Origin: JACOTV01 sp964445135
Lineage (GTDB): Bacteria > Patescibacteriota > Microgenomatia > UBA1406 > GWC2-37-13
DNA length: 13,488 nucleotides
Direction of reading: 5' to 3'
Assembly (NCBI GenBank): GCA_964445135.1
Contig: CAYUJW010000028.1
Span: 1 to 13,488, forward strand
Shown: one piece after another, positions 1 to 6,560 of the stretch
How the letters are laid out: each line of letters opens with the position of its first letter
How positions within the stretch are numbered: the stretch's first letter is position 1
The notes under the pieces: generated by a model
The model's input: the letters and a program-made list of their open reading frames with translations, nothing else
What the model was told of the DNA's origin: nothing
The model's database searches: none
Program-made: the position numbers and the translations under genes

Positions 1-429
1 AAGCCCGCCGAAAAAAGTATTTTTGAACAAGTATTTGGTATTGAAGATGGTGCAATATCGCCTGATGGTGCCGCCTCAACGAGTTCAAAAATGGATCGTC
101 GCACCGTACAATTTCTTCCAGACTCAACTGATTTTGTAGCCGATGATGAGGCAAAAAAACAGCTAGCAGACATTCTCACATTCGCTCAAGCAAATCCTGA
201 AAAAACTTTTACCGTGACTGGATATACTGCAGATGTTGGTCCCTATTATGGTGATTGTGATTGGATGTCTCGTGTGCGCGCCGAGCGCGTGGCCGAGCTG
301 CTGATTGAATCGGGAATTGATGCGTCGCGCATTGTGACGCGTGGCCGGGCAGCGCTTGATCCAGTTGGCGACAATTCGACGCCTGATGGGATGGCCGCAA
401 ATCGAAGGGCAGAAATTATCGTCAACTAA
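1..429 (+). CDS. OmpA-family peptidoglycan-binding domain protein, C-terminal part (5' end outside window)
   Basis: The frame is open from base 1, so this is the last 142 residues of a longer protein; an internal ATG at 91 is not needed as a start. From about residue 35 it matches the OmpA C-terminal domain (PF00691): a first strand with VQFLPDSTDF, then FTVTGYTADVG in place of the usual GHTD strand, the helix S-x-V-R-A-E-R-V-A-E-L-L, the strand SRIVTRG, and the closing NRRAEIIV. The Asn-Arg-Arg segment contains the arginine that in this family contacts the diaminopimelate of peptidoglycan. The family anchors membrane or secreted proteins non-covalently to the cell wall. The visible N-terminal 30 residues look like a flexible linker and show no domain. 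The next gene starts 50 bases downstream on the same strand, so they may be co-transcribed. The domain call is firm; the role of the whole protein is unknown because its N-terminus is missing. Confidence 0.88.
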   Translation, partial: KPAEKSIFEQVFGIEDGAISPDGAASTSSKMDRRTVQFLPDSTDFVADDEAKKQLADILTFAQANPEKTFTVTGYTADVGPYYGDCDWMSRVRAERVAELLIESGIDASRIVTRGRAALDPVGDNSTPDGMAANRRAEIIVN

Positions 430-479
430 GGCAAAAACATTATTATTAATTTATAGGATATACAAAAAACCAAAAAACT

Positions 480-899
480 ATGTTTTCACAAATTAATCCA
501 CTCAACAAATCGACGGCCGCCGCCGAGATGCTTATTATGCTTCTTGTCGCATATGTGTTAGGGTATCTTACTCATTGGATCATTTGCGCATACCGCCATA
601 GCGAAGCACAAGTCAATCCAGACGAGGAGGCACAACCGGTGGACATTGTTTCTGACAATCTAACACGCATCGAAGGCATCGGGCCAAAGATCGAAAAGCT
701 ACTGAACAAAGAGTCAATCTACACCTTCGAAGATGTAGCTGCCGCCTCACCTCGGCAGTTGCGCGATATTCTTGAAATGGCAGGAAGCAGATATCAGATG
801 CATGATCCACGCACTTGGCCAAAGCAGGCACAGTTGGCGGCAAATGGCGAGTGGACAAAGCTCAAGAGACTGCAGGAGCGACTAACTGCCGGTAAGTAA
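480..899 (+). CDS. Membrane-anchored helix-hairpin-helix domain protein
   Basis: The 139-residue product has one strongly hydrophobic helix at about residues 17-37, followed by Arg38 and His39, then an acidic linker (45-58). The rest (59-137) is a helix-hairpin-helix unit: NLTRIEGIGPKIEKLLN holds the G-I-G-P-K hairpin, then the ...MHDPRTWPKQAQLAANGEW... segment and a final helix. This combination is recurrent in bacteria, often annotated as 'predicted flap endonuclease-1-like' or HhH-containing, sometimes fused to or beside OmpA domains; no nuclease catalytic residues are visible here. Positive charge just after the helix suggests the HhH part faces the cytoplasm, where it could bind DNA, but this is inference. 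The start is the first in-frame ATG; no Shine-Dalgarno sequence lies at normal spacing, and Met17 and Met20 are alternatives that would clip the helix. It follows the OmpA-domain gene and ends 15 bases before the convergent dockerin gene. Confidence 0.85.
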   Translation: MFSQINPLNKSTAAAEMLIMLLVAYVLGYLTHWIICAYRHSEAQVNPDEEAQPVDIVSDNLTRIEGIGPKIEKLLNKESIYTFEDVAAASPRQLRDILEMAGSRYQMHDPRTWPKQAQLAANGEWTKLKRLQERLTAGK

Positions 900-908
900 G
901 TATTGTGG

Positions 909-924
909 TGCGCGTTACTGCGCA
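909..924. other. Small inverted repeat at the convergent gene ends
   Basis: TGCGC and GCGCA (909-913 and 920-924) can pair around a six-base loop that contains the TAA stop of the minus-strand gene. It lies between the ends of two convergent genes. Neither side has a clear U-tract, so a terminator role is only possible. Confidence 0.25.
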
Positions 925-2366
925 AGATAGGTGCCTCGCCAGATTTCGTAATCAATGAGTGTGACGTTTGAGTCTTCATTAAAGTCGGCATCCATAAGAG
1001 CGCCATCTCCATCGCGATCAGTTCCCAATTGCCCGGAATATTCATCTTTCCATGTGGCAAAATCTATCAGCCCAACTGTGTCATCGCAATCTGCGTCTCC
1101 CTGTAGCTTGCGACAGGTTGGGTTTGGACCCGGTGTGTTTGTTGGAGTCGTTCCAGTGGTTCGCACATGTACTCCGGCAAGCGTCGCAGTCGGCGCATTG
1201 AATACGCTTTGCAAAAGTGTGGAGGCGGCGGCATGTTCTCGCGTCTCAATGAGCCCAAATGCAAGAGTATTGGGAACTTTTGTCATTAAATTGGCGCTGA
1301 GTCGCCCGATGCCAAACACAGTCATCTGCGATCCCATCGGCCAGTACGAGTCACCAACGGCATCATCATCTTTCAAATACATAAAGAGGGAGCGGTTGAG
1401 TGTTCCGTCAGCAAATATCGCCCATTCAGGAGCGGGAATATCGCCATCCCACGAAGCGCTGGCCATTGTTTTTATGCCGTTTGAGCGAATAACAAAGTCT
1501 GATTCGGGCTCAAGCAATCCACCAGGCGTACCTTCATACAACAACCAATAGCTATGTCCCGCATGAGTGATGGTAAAAGTTGCATATGATGGGTAGATGT
1601 CATATCTACCTTGCCATGCTCCCGCATATCCGGTCGCACCAATGCTTATTTTGACAGGCCCCCTGGTAAGTATCGTGCTTGTCATTGGCGTGTCGCCGGC
1701 ATGAAATCCACCCTCGGGCTCGATGGCATTAGGAATGCCTCGATACATGCCATTTCCGCCGGATTGCGTATTATGACTTATCCAGTCGTTTCCCTCTGAA
1801 TCAAGAAGTGCCGCCATTCCTGCGCCTTTTTTATCATAGATATAGATTTGGCTCGGTGTGGTGATGCGAATACTATCTGCTGCTTGGTAAGTGATGTTAT
1901 CTTCAAGTTTAAGTGGTGTGGTTGCACTTTGTGCAGCATACGTTCCTTGGGTGTCAAAGTACACCCGATACGTGCGAGTGGTTTGCGTAGTTTCTGAGAG
2001 GTTGCTGAGGTATATCAAGAGAGAACCCTCTGCGTTTGTTGTTTCGTTATAGAGTGTGCTCTTCTCAAATTGCGCTGGAACTGGCGCGCCAAGCGTAGAG
2101 TCATTTTGCACAAGGTATGCGTGGATAGAATCCGGTTTGAATGCTCCCGTTGCGCCAACTGTTTGCAAGAGGTTGGTAAAATCGACCTGCAAATCAACGA
2201 CCCGATCCCGTAGGCCGGCGGGGGCTGCAACTGTCCATTCAGCGTAATATCTGGCGTCAATTTCCGGGTGTTGCGGTGTTTGCGCCACAACCTGCTTTAA
2301 TAGTCCAATTTGAAGTGTGAGCAGAAGAAGTGCGCATGACAAAATTGTCATTAAGAGTCGATGCAT
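915..2366 (-). CDS. Secreted beta-rich protein with C-terminal dockerin-like calcium-binding domain
   Basis: 483 residues. Residues 1-29 form a signal peptide (hydrophobic core CALLLLTLQIGLL, likely cleaved near VVAQT). Residues about 40-140 form a beta-rich module (YYAEWTVAAPAGL..., ending TYRVYFDTQG). A second region (about 155-395) contains GMYRGIPNAIEPEGGFHAG, SYWLLYEGTPGG and NRSLFMYLKDDDAVGDSYWPM. Both resemble parts of uncharacterised large secreted proteins in environmental bacteria, but I cannot name a family or an enzyme activity. A Thr/Pro linker (TTPTNTPGPNPT, 406-417) leads to a dockerin-like tail (about 423-480) with Asp-rich loops starting at D424, D450 and D461, and the repeated IDFATWKDEY / IDYEIWRGTY helices. 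Dockerin loops bind Ca2+ and usually dock to cohesin; no cohesin is visible here. The gene lies 69 bases downstream of the CAP-domain gene on the same strand. The start is an ATG preceded by a possible -10 box. Confidence 0.82.
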   Translation of the reverse strand: MHRLLMTILSCALLLLTLQIGLLKQVVAQTPQHPEIDARYYAEWTVAAPAGLRDRVVDLQVDFTNLLQTVGATGAFKPDSIHAYLVQNDSTLGAPVPAQFEKSTLYNETTNAEGSLLIYLSNLSETTQTTRTYRVYFDTQGTYAAQSATTPLKLEDNITYQAADSIRITTPSQIYIYDKKGAGMAALLDSEGNDWISHNTQSGGNGMYRGIPNAIEPEGGFHAGDTPMTSTILTRGPVKISIGATGYAGAWQGRYDIYPSYATFTITHAGHSYWLLYEGTPGGLLEPESDFVIRSNGIKTMASASWDGDIPAPEWAIFADGTLNRSLFMYLKDDDAVGDSYWPMGSQMTVFGIGRLSANLMTKVPNTLAFGLIETREHAAASTLLQSVFNAPTATLAGVHVRTTGTTPTNTPGPNPTCRKLQGDADCDDTVGLIDFATWKDEYSGQLGTDRDGDGALMDADFNEDSNVTLIDYEIWRGTYLAQ

Positions 2367-2371
2367 GATGG

Positions 2372-2377
2372 GTATAG
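2372..2377 (-). promoter_or_regulatory. Possible -10 box for the dockerin-protein gene
   Basis: TATACC on the minus strand ends 5 bases before the ATG at 2366, the same close spacing as at other genes in this window. No -35 match was found, and transcription from the upstream CAP gene is an alternative. Confidence 0.3.
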
Positions 2378-2390
2378 TTTAGCAGATTGG

Positions 2391-2409
2391 ATGGACCTTC
2401 ATGGTCCGT
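2391..2409. repeat. Inverted repeat between the two secreted-protein genes
   Basis: ATGGACC and GGTCCGT can form a seven-base-pair stem (one T-G wobble) with a five-base loop TTCAT. It sits between the CAP-gene stop and the dockerin-gene start. No T-run follows on either strand, so it is not a canonical terminator; it could be an mRNA-stabilising or attenuating hairpin, or chance. Confidence 0.3.
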
Positions 2410-2435
2410 CAGCAGCAGATGCCACGCGGGGCGCG

Positions 2436-3083
2436 TTACTTGGGCTGGAAGTTGCTAAATTCCTGAGCACATGCGATTCCTGAGCACGATACACAGCTGT
2501 GGGTGAATGCGCCTTCGAGGGCGGCCTTATGTATACCATGGTTTGACCACCAACCAAATGCTTCTTCAATACTTCCCATAGTGACGATATTTTCGGTAAT
2601 CCAATATCCAATGTTTCGGTCATAGAGTCCTTTATGCATATATCCGCCATTGACCTCAGGCACCACTTCAGGTGCGCGTTCTCGGGCAAGTTGGCACAAT
2701 CGCTCGTCTTTGGCAAATGGAGCAAGTCCAAGGTTTGCGCGGTGCGCGTTACTCATGGCAAACAAGGCTTCAGCGTCTAAGTCTCCGCCTGTGGGGGCAG
2801 CTACCATGGCTACTGCTCGCTTGGGAGTAGGGGTGGCGGTTGGGGCAATAGTTGGTGTCGGAGAAGGCATTTTTAGCACAGAGGACTCGGAAGTCGGTTG
2901 TGCCGGCGATTGATTGAGTTCATATGACTGACCGTAGGCAATTCTATTGCTGATATTTGATGAGGCAATGAGGACGCGGACTGGCTGACCCCCTGTACTT
3001 TGTGCTTGAGAAGTGGCAAGCACCGAAGGGGCAAAAAGAAGCAATGCAATGATCGTGGTGAATATCACCCGTAAGGTATGCAT
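2436..3083 (-). CDS. Secreted CAP/SCP-superfamily domain protein
   Basis: The family comprises secreted Cys-rich proteins found from bacteria to animals; bacterial members are extracellular and mostly of unknown function. Numbering from the upstream ATG at 3095 (219 residues), the protein has a signal peptide (about 6-28, ending SVLAT), a low-complexity stretch with a Pro/Thr linker (PSPTPTIAPTATPTP, 77-91), and a CAP domain (about 108-216). CAP hallmarks seen are SNAHRANLGLAPF, a central His in YMHKG (H154), ITENI (E168), and WWSNHGIH with H189; H154, E168 and H189 fit positions of the family's conserved His/Glu cavity. C134, C201, C204 and C209 could form disulfides. I place the start at the second ATG (3083), because the -10 hexamer of a strong promoter ends one base before the ATG at 3095, which would put that codon upstream of the transcript start. 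The dockerin gene follows on the same strand. Confidence 0.87.
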   Translation of the reverse strand: MHTLRVIFTTIIALLLFAPSVLATSQAQSTGGQPVRVLIASSNISNRIAYGQSYELNQSPAQPTSESSVLKMPSPTPTIAPTATPTPKRAVAMVAAPTGGDLDAEALFAMSNAHRANLGLAPFAKDERLCQLARERAPEVVPEVNGGYMHKGLYDRNIGYWITENIVTMGSIEEAFGWWSNHGIHKAALEGAFTHSCVSCSGIACAQEFSNFQPK

Positions 3084-3095
3084 AATCAAGCTCAT

Positions 3096-3124
3096 ATTAT
3101 ATCAAATTTGCGCACTTTTTTCAA
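3096..3124 (-). promoter_or_regulatory. Sigma70-type promoter of the CAP-protein gene
   Basis: On the minus strand TTGAAA (3124-3119) is followed by exactly 17 bases and then TATAAT (3101-3096), with TG one base before the -10 hexamer (extended -10). The predicted transcript start is near 3089, six bases before the ATG at 3083. This is the best promoter match in the window and decides the start codon of the gene. Confidence 0.75.
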
Positions 3125-3162
3125 GTTTCACCCGCCTTTACACATATCTTTTCATATTGTCG

Positions 3163-3171
3163 TGGTATACT
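3163..3171 (+). promoter_or_regulatory. Extended -10 promoter of the 47-residue membrane protein gene
   Basis: TGGTATACT is an extended -10 element (TG, one base, TATACT). The hexamer ends 10 bases before the ATG at 3182, giving a predicted leader of about 4 bases. No -35 match at the proper distance was found. It diverges from the CAP-gene promoter 39 bases away. Confidence 0.55.
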
Positions 3172-3181
3172 ATTTTTCAAT

Positions 3182-3325
3182 ATGGAACAACCTAACAATC
3201 CTATGCAAACCAACTCCTCGGGCCCCTCATCTGCTGAGAAAGTACGTGGAAATAAGCTGGTGCGCCTGGTTATTATTGGAGTGCTACTTGTGATAGTTGC
3301 ATACTTACTTTATTCAGTTTGGTAA
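3182..3325 (+). CDS. Small single-pass membrane protein, 47 residues
   Basis: An ATG-to-TAA frame of 47 codons preceded by an extended -10 box. The product starts MEQPNNPMQTNSSGPSS, a polar disordered head, continues with a basic stretch (K20, R22, K25, R28), and ends in a hydrophobic helix at about residues 29-46 (LVIIGVLLVIVAYLLY) that reaches almost to the C-terminus. The basic residues ahead of the helix predict a cytoplasmic N-terminus, a tail-anchored-like layout. I do not recognise a family. The gene is followed 24 bases later by the Excalibur-domain gene on the same strand, so the two may share a transcript. Its promoter, charge pattern and helix make it more likely real than a chance frame, but its function is unknown. 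Confidence 0.6.
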   Translation: MEQPNNPMQTNSSGPSSAEKVRGNKLVRLVIIGVLLVIVAYLLYSVW

Positions 3326-3336
3326 TCATCATTATT

Positions 3337-3342
3337 TATATA
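3337..3342 (+). promoter_or_regulatory. Possible -10 box for the Excalibur-domain gene
   Basis: TATATA lies 7 bases before the ATG at 3350 in an A/T-rich gap. The sequence is low-complexity and no -35 was recognised, so read-through from the preceding small gene is equally possible. Confidence 0.25.
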
Positions 3343-3349
3343 CCCACAC

Positions 3350-3733
3350 ATGGCAACTATTCCCAAAATCCCAAAACTCAAAGCGCTTGAAAACCTTTCA
3401 GGAGTCACAAAAACTGCCGTAAAGGAAATAATCATTGGTGCGCTTGCCGTATTGATGGGAGCATTTGGACTTGAGGCTACAAATAACGATTGGAATTTGA
3501 GTGAAGTAGCAAAAGGCAAAAGCATGCAGGAGGCAAAGATTCAACGAGATGAGAATGGAAATTTCCTCCTTGAAAGCTGCCAAAGCAATCTTTACAACTG
3601 CGCAAACTTCAAGACTCAAGAAGAAGCTCAAGAAGTGTTTGATAAATGCGGCGGAAACGGTGAGGACGTCAATAAGCTTGATGGTGATGGTGACTCCGTG
3701 GCCTGCGAAGCGCTCCCTCAGCGCATGGAATAA
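3350..3733 (+). CDS. Membrane-anchored Excalibur calcium-binding domain protein
   Basis: 127 residues. The N-terminal 22 residues are polar and basic, a hydrophobic helix spans about 26-42 (IIIGALAVLMGAFGLEA), a linker follows, and residues about 80-124 match the Excalibur domain (PF05901). The match includes YNCANFKTQEEAQEVFDKCGG and the closing loop LDGDGDSVACEALP, with D111, D113 and D115 as the predicted calcium ligands and C84 and C119 as the conserved cysteines. C77 and C100 are additional. The domain occurs in extracellular bacterial proteins, often with nucleases or surface proteins; no nuclease domain is present here. The layout fits an N-terminal anchor with the calcium loop outside the cell. 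The gene converges on a Ca2+-type ATPase gene 18 bases away. The domain call is firm; the biological role is not known. Confidence 0.87.
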   Translation: MATIPKIPKLKALENLSGVTKTAVKEIIIGALAVLMGAFGLEATNNDWNLSEVAKGKSMQEAKIQRDENGNFLLESCQSNLYNCANFKTQEEAQEVFDKCGGNGEDVNKLDGDGDSVACEALPQRME

Positions 3734-3751
3734 TTCGTGACTACCTATTTT

Positions 3752-6385
3752 TTATGATGTGGCGATGGCGCCACCTTTTATCATGTGGCTTTTGATCAGT
3801 GAAAATAGCACAGTAAATAGTACGGCGACTCCCGCCACATAAAGCCATTCTCCGGCGCTTGGGCCAACGAGTTCGAATATGCTATTGAGCGGGGTGTAGA
3901 GGACGACGAGCAAGAGGGCGCAAGAGGTAAGTGATGCGCCAATAAGAAGCATATCCTCTTTTCTAAAAAATGAATTGCTGTGGCTGCGCAGTGCACGGAA
4001 TCCAAACGCATTGAGAATGGCAATAATAACAAAGCAAACATAGGCAAGCGAGCGAGCATGTTCGTGTTCAAAGCGTACAAAATCGTGAAAATACGAGAAG
4101 AAAGCGAGGGTAAAAATACCCGTTCCCACACCAATTGTGATAATAAAAACGATCAGTTGTTTTGTGAGTAATCCACTTTGCAATGGCGCTCTGTCCATGA
4201 TGGTTGCTCGTGCAGGCAATAATCCAAGTACGATTGCGGGCAAGTTATCTGTAATGAGGTTAATAAACAGAATTTGCAGCGCAACAAATAGCGGTGTTTG
4301 CCAGCCTAAGATTGGCCCCAACAATACGCCAATGAAAATGATAAATAATTGAGCCATATTGCACGAAAGTTGATATGCGACAAAGGTTTGTATATTTTCA
4401 AAGATACTGCGACCATGGCGGATTGCAGAGACGATTGTTGCAAAGTTATCATCCTTAAGTGTGATATCAGCGGCGGCGCGCGACACGTCAGTGCCATTTA
4501 TTCCCATTGCAATTCCAACGTGCGCTTCCTTAAGCGACGGCGCATCGTTTACTCCATCTCCGGTCATTGCAACCAGTTCGCCTTGTGACTTAAGAATTTT
4601 GACGATGCGAACTTTATGTTGGGGAGCAACACGCGCAAAAATACCAATGGTTGGCATACGTTTAATAAGCTCTGCATCGGTGAGCTTATCAAGTGTTGCC
4701 CCATCAATGGCTATGCCTGGTAGGCCAATTTGGGCGGCAATGGCGAGCGCGGTATCTTGATTGTCGCCGGTAATCATCTTAACTGCGATACCTGCTGCCT
4801 GGCAGGTGGCAATGGCTTGTTTGACTTCGCTTCGAGGAGGGTCCTCAATGCCAACGACACCAAGCCATGTGAGACCGTCTTCACTATATTTGGGAGAAGT
4901 CCCAGCATGGTTTTTCGTGGCCAGAGCAAGCGTGCGATAGGCACGACTCGTGTAGTCACTGAGCGTTTTATTAATTTCTTTTATATCTGCCTTTGTCATG
5001 GCGCGCGCCCCTTGTGGCGTCAGAATATGGGTGCAACGTTCAAGTACTCGCTCTGGAGCACCTTTTACTCGAATAACATGGTCGCTATTTAAAACCGACA
5101 TCATCTTTCGCTCGGAGCTAAATGGTAGTTCGCCCAGTCTTGTCAGCGTTTTTTTTGGAGAATGATGTGCGAGGGTGCCAAGCCACAAAAGTGCTCGCTC
5201 AGTCGGCGAACCCTTGGCAGCCAACTTCCCTTTTTCATCGGCCAATTGTGCATCGTTACAATAGCGTCCGGCCTCAATAAGCGCGGCAAGTACATGTGGA
5301 GTCTGTGTGAGTGGAGAATCGCCCTGCATGATGCGACCGTGCGTGTCGTTGTTTGTCCGGTCAACGGCATAGGTGGCAGTTGCGGTGGTAATTGATTTGA
5401 CGCTCATCTGGCCAAGCGTGAGCGTACCAGTTTTATCAGTACAGATGACTGTCACTTCGCCTATTGTGCCAATTACGCTCATGCGATTGACGACTGCGTT
5501 TTGACGGGCCATGCGCATGGCGCCATGGGCGAGTGTGGAAATAAGCACCATTGGCAAGCCTTCAGGTACGGCTGACACTGAGAGCGCGATAATAATTATC
5601 AAGATCCCCACCACAACCTCAGTCGTAATCGCGCTACTATACGCAAGCATGACAATACCCGTGAGTGCCGAAAACACCAAAGAAACAGCAACCATGTAGG
5701 AGGTGATCTTGTTAATTTTCGATTGAAGCGGCATTTCTTTTTCGCTGGTTGCAATCATATGAGCGATTGCGCCAAATGCGGTGTCACCTGCCGTTTTGAC
5801 AACGAGTGCTCGAGCACGACCAGAGACAATATGTGTGCCCATAAACACCATATGTTGGTTTATGTTTGTTTTACTTTTTTCAATTGATTTTTTTACTTCT
5901 TTTGACTCACCTGTCAGCATTGATTCGTTCGCATAAAGTTCATGCTCTTCAATGATTTCGCAATCAGCCGGGACCGAGTCACCAGCGGTCAAAAGCACAA
6001 GATCGCCAGGTACCAGATCGCGCGCGAGTATCTCAACTTCCCGTCCGTCGCGTATCACTTGGCATGTTGGCAGAACCATTTGCTTCAGCGCCTCAATAGC
6101 TCGCTCTGCCTTATACTCCAGTACAAACCCCACACCAACGACAAGAACGATGACAGAGAAGATCACGTATGCGGTGATTGCTTTTCCGACAAAAAGTGAG
6201 ATAAGTGCTGCTACAAAGAGCAGATAAAGAATGTAGTTGTGATCAAATTGCCGCAAGAAAACTCGAAGCGGCGAGAGTTTTTGGCCAAGCGATATTTCGT
6301 TTGGGCCATACTTTTCTTGAAGTTTGGTTATTTGTGTGCCGTTTAGGCCAGTATGATGCGTTCGTTTCAATGCAATAATACGCAC
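3752..6385 (-). CDS. Type II (Ca2+-type) cation-transporting P-type ATPase
   Basis: 877 residues, the normal length for bacterial type II pumps, which use ATP to export Ca2+ or related cations across the cytoplasmic membrane. All core motifs are present: N-terminal cation-ATPase domain (about 10-60), TGES (158-161) in the actuator domain, M4 PEGLP (274-278), DKTGTLT with phosphorylated Asp317, nucleotide-binding KGAPE (441-445), and hinge TGDGVNDAP (608-616). Compared with SERCA, M4 E275, M5 N676 and M6 N709, T712 and D713 are kept, but the M5 glutamate (SERCA E771) is Gln679. That suggests one rather than two calcium sites, as in PMR1-like and some bacterial pumps; this is inference. The start is a GTG at 6385, since an in-frame TGA lies directly upstream. 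No Shine-Dalgarno sequence is seen. The C-terminus overlaps the terminator hairpin of the convergent Excalibur gene. Another divalent or monovalent cation cannot be excluded. Confidence 0.93.
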   Translation of the reverse strand: MRIIALKRTHHTGLNGTQITKLQEKYGPNEISLGQKLSPLRVFLRQFDHNYILYLLFVAALISLFVGKAITAYVIFSVIVLVVGVGFVLEYKAERAIEALKQMVLPTCQVIRDGREVEILARDLVPGDLVLLTAGDSVPADCEIIEEHELYANESMLTGESKEVKKSIEKSKTNINQHMVFMGTHIVSGRARALVVKTAGDTAFGAIAHMIATSEKEMPLQSKINKITSYMVAVSLVFSALTGIVMLAYSSAITTEVVVGILIIIIALSVSAVPEGLPMVLISTLAHGAMRMARQNAVVNRMSVIGTIGEVTVICTDKTGTLTLGQMSVKSITTATATYAVDRTNNDTHGRIMQGDSPLTQTPHVLAALIEAGRYCNDAQLADEKGKLAAKGSPTERALLWLGTLAHHSPKKTLTRLGELPFSSERKMMSVLNSDHVIRVKGAPERVLERCTHILTPQGARAMTKADIKEINKTLSDYTSRAYRTLALATKNHAGTSPKYSEDGLTWLGVVGIEDPPRSEVKQAIATCQAAGIAVKMITGDNQDTALAIAAQIGLPGIAIDGATLDKLTDAELIKRMPTIGIFARVAPQHKVRIVKILKSQGELVAMTGDGVNDAPSLKEAHVGIAMGINGTDVSRAAADITLKDDNFATIVSAIRHGRSIFENIQTFVAYQLSCNMAQLFIIFIGVLLGPILGWQTPLFVALQILFINLITDNLPAIVLGLLPARATIMDRAPLQSGLLTKQLIVFIITIGVGTGIFTLAFFSYFHDFVRFEHEHARSLAYVCFVIIAILNAFGFRALRSHSNSFFRKEDMLLIGASLTSCALLLVVLYTPLNSIFELVGPSAGEWLYVAGVAVLFTVLFSLIKSHMIKGGAIATS
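3759..3779 (+). terminator. Candidate intrinsic terminator of the Excalibur-domain gene
   Basis: GTGGCG and CGCCAC (3759-3764 and 3769-3774) form a perfect six-base-pair stem with loop ATGG, followed by C and four T. It lies 26 bases after the plus-strand stop and inside the last codons of the convergent ATPase gene. The U-tract is short. On the minus strand the hairpin is followed by A-rich sequence, so it would act only on the plus-strand transcript. Confidence 0.42.
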
Positions 6386-6453
6386 TCATTTTTTATGACC
6401 CGGGCTTACGTAATGGGTGAGTCATATTTATGCATTCAGGACGTATGAAATAT

Positions 6454-6462
6454 ATTTTACCA
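6454..6462 (-). promoter_or_regulatory. Possible extended -10 promoter for the ATPase gene
   Basis: TGGTAAAAT on the minus strand (6462-6454) is an extended -10 match. It would give a leader of about 60 bases before the GTG start, unlike the short leaders elsewhere in the window. The region 6386-6560 between the divergent genes is A/T-rich and offers other possible hexamers, so this is tentative. Confidence 0.3.
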
Positions 6463-6534
6463 CATTGTGTTTGTTCGTTTGCAAAGAGTTTGGATGCAAG
6501 TGGGGAAACGGAGCATATCGACTTGCTATTTATA

Positions 6535-6540
6535 TATAAT
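6535..6540 (+). promoter_or_regulatory. -10 box for the PH-domain membrane protein gene
   Basis: A perfect TATAAT lies 20 bases before the ATG at 6561, predicting a leader of about 13 bases. No good -35 is visible, and the surrounding TATATATAAT is low-complexity. Confidence 0.45.
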
Positions 6541-6560
6541 GAGAGTATAACTACAAAGTG

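Noticed and set aside
955..1551. Plus-strand open frame of 198 codons opposite the dockerin-protein gene
   Set aside because: It lies wholly antisense to a gene with a signal peptide, linker and dockerin-like motifs. Its Ser/Pro-rich translation shows no domain.
907..2753. Repeated 13-mer GGTGCGCGTTACT (907-919 and 2741-2753) and a related 10-mer at 2431-2440
   Set aside because: Matches of this length are expected by chance in 13 kb on both strands, and one copy is ordinary coding sequence of the CAP domain.
4730..5092. Plus-strand open frame of 120 codons inside the ATPase gene
   Set aside because: It is antisense to the well-supported ATPase N- and P-domains; the translation has no recognisable motif.
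6408..6424. Possible terminator around the imperfect inverted repeat TGACCC...GGGTGAGTCA (about 6396-6424)
   Set aside because: Pairing has several mismatches, there is no T-run on either strand, and it lies between divergent genes where a terminator is not expected.
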